Shown: positions 63,167-64,000 of the stretch, one piece after another
Numbering within the stretch: the first letter of the stretch is position 1
Layout: each line of letters begins with the position of its first letter
Origin: Nocardioides alkalitolerans
GTDB lineage: Bacteria > Actinomycetota > Actinomycetes > Propionibacteriales > Nocardioidaceae
Assembly (NCBI GenBank): GCA_038184435.1
Contig: CP116227.1
Location: forward strand, 3,067,501 to 3,131,500
Length of the DNA: 64,000 bases
Direction of reading: 5' to 3'
Notes under the pieces: generated by a model
Told to the model about the DNA's origin: nothing
Database searches by the model: none
Seen by the model: only the letters and a program-made list of their open reading frames with translations
Program-made: the position numbers and the translations under genes

Positions 63167-63531
63167 CCGTCCCGCTGATCATCTGCGGGGTGCTGCTGGG
63201 GGTGTCCGCGCTCCTGGTCGTCATCCGGATGACGCTCGGCCCCACCACCCTCGACCGCGCCATCGCCTTCGACGTGCTGATCGCCATCAGCATCTGCGCC
63301 ATCGCCGTCGAGGCCGCGATCGACCGCAACTCCGAGACCATGCCGCTCCTCCTCGTCGCGACGCTGCTCGGCTTCGTCGGCTCGGTGAGCGTCGCCCGGT
63401 TCTCGCCCGGGAGCGACGACGTGGAGGCCGAGGAGTCCGACGATCCCGTCAACCGCGCCCGCGGGGTGGCCAACCGCCGCGAGCGGAGCCTCCGCGAGCA
63501 CAGCCTGCGCCGCCGGAGGATGAACCGATGA
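63163..63531 (+). CDS. mrpF: Mrp Na+/H+ antiporter subunit F
   Basis: The 122-residue protein has three helices over residues 3-80 with the family motif GPTTLDRAIAFDVLI, containing the conserved Pro and Asp. A basic C-tail of about 40 residues ends in Arg-rich sequence, longer than in Bacillus MrpF. It overlaps mrpE and mrpG by four bases each. Confidence 0.93.
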   Translation: MTVPLIICGVLLGVSALLVVIRMTLGPTTLDRAIAFDVLIAISICAIAVEAAIDRNSETMPLLLVATLLGFVGSVSVARFSPGSDDVEAEESDDPVNRARGVANRRERSLREHSLRRRRMNR

Positions 63532-63896
63532 CCGTCACCACCGTGCTCGACGTCGCCGCCGGCGTGCTCCTGCTCGCCGGCGCCGTGCTCTCGCTCATCG
63601 CCGCGATCGGGCTGCTCCGCTTCCCCGACCTGCTCACCCGCATGCACTCGGCGACGAAGCCGCAGGTGCTCGGCCTGCTGCTCGTGGTCCTCGGCCTCGC
63701 CCTCCGGCTCCGCGAACCGTCCGCCATCGCCATCCTCGCGCTGGTCGCGGTGTTCCAGATGGTGACGGCCCCCGTGGCGTCGCACATGGCCGGCCGCGCG
63801 TCGTACCGCGCCGGCCAGGTGCGCAAGGACCTCCTCGTCGCCGACGAGCTCAGCGACGCGCTCCCCCGGCTGGAGGAGAACCGCGGGGCGCCGTGA
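63528..63896 (+). CDS. mrpG: Mrp Na+/H+ antiporter subunit G
   Basis: The 122-residue last subunit has three helices over residues 5-85 with the family signature IGLLRFPDLLTRMHSATKPQV, as expected for MrpG/PhaG. It completes the seven-function antiporter used for alkali and sodium tolerance. The start overlaps mrpF (ATGA); a strong terminator follows 32 bases after the stop. Confidence 0.94.
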   Translation: MTVTTVLDVAAGVLLLAGAVLSLIAAIGLLRFPDLLTRMHSATKPQVLGLLLVVLGLALRLREPSAIAILALVAVFQMVTAPVASHMAGRASYRAGQVRKDLLVADELSDALPRLEENRGAP

Positions 63897-63928
63897 GGGC
63901 GCTGATCCCACCCCGCCGTACGACGCAC

Positions 63929-63962
63929 CACGGCCCGGCACCCACGAGGGTGCCGGGCCGTG
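63929..63962. terminator. Hairpin terminator after the mrp operon
   Basis: A perfect 15-bp stem (63929-63943 with 63948-63962) with loop ACGA. It lies between mrpG and a possible convergent gene at the window edge and may work in both directions. Confidence 0.85.
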
Positions 63963-63985
63963 CTCGTGCTGGTCGCGCGTCGGGA

Positions 63986-64000
63986 TCAGCGGCCGGTGCG
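63986..64000 (-). CDS. Possible C-terminal end of a leftward gene cut by the window edge
   Basis: The last bases read on the minus strand as Arg-Thr-Gly-Arg then TGA (63986-63988), just beyond the terminator, as a convergent gene would. Four codons cannot prove it. Confidence 0.2.
   Translation of the reverse strand, partial: RTGR

Overview
The window is very GC-rich chromosomal DNA with many GTG starts and gene after gene joined by ATGA or GTGA stop/start overlaps. Its gene content (an EtfD-type beta-oxidation protein, a DesA3-like desaturase with its reductase, an IdeR/DtxR-type iron box, a seven-subunit Mrp antiporter with a fused A/B subunit) points to an actinobacterium, most likely Nocardioides or another Nocardioidaceae. 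That placement is inference from content, not from a search. I see no prophage, transposase gene, plasmid origin or CRISPR array.

Layout. 0-1 kb: end of a DNA-replication pair (tmk, partial holB). 1.1-5.3 kb: a five-gene operon of DUF4178, DUF4247, DUF350, a membrane spermidine-synthase-like enzyme and a two-helix RCK potassium channel, followed by a GAF/PP2C phosphatase. 7.3-10.8 kb: a CoA-transferase, GntR regulator and MatC-like carrier, probably for a dicarboxylate. 10.8-18.9 kb: HAD hydrolase, MFS exporter, ferredoxin reductase plus fatty-acid desaturase, NhaA with a riboswitch-like leader, IclR and PhzF. 18.9-19.5 kb: a gene-free stretch with a 60-bp inverted repeat. 19.5-26.5 kb: secreted or envelope hydrolases (M23, an M19-like protein, a trypsin-fold protease, SppA). 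26.5-32.4 kb: a sugar ABC transporter with ketose 3-epimerase and kinase, divergent from a ROK repressor. 32.6-36.3 kb: EtfD with a long tail carrying nine SLFD motifs. 36.5-45.4 kb: MFS, secreted CocE-type hydrolase, and an iron-siderophore uptake operon behind an iron box. 45.6-51.8 kb: OhrR-like regulator, dcd, SGNH hydrolase, tRNA-Gly(CCC), DUF2461, Rrf2/TauE, and a FadE5-like acyl-CoA dehydrogenase. 51.9-57.5 kb: a lipoprotein hydrolase with a two-component system, then LysG/LysE. 57.6-63.9 kb: mrpA(B)CDEFG.

How genes work together. EtfD and the FadE5-like dehydrogenase are successive electron carriers of beta-oxidation and share a near-palindromic upstream motif, so they may share one regulator. 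NhaA and Mrp both exchange Na+ for H+. The reductase and desaturase form an electron-transfer pair. The sugar cassette should import a ketose, epimerise it at C3 and phosphorylate it. The most unusual items are the five-gene aminopropyltransferase/channel operon, the nhaA leader with two mutually exclusive helices, the EtfD SLFD tail, two families of intergenic repeats, and a coding start that shares a base with the CCA end of a tRNA gene.
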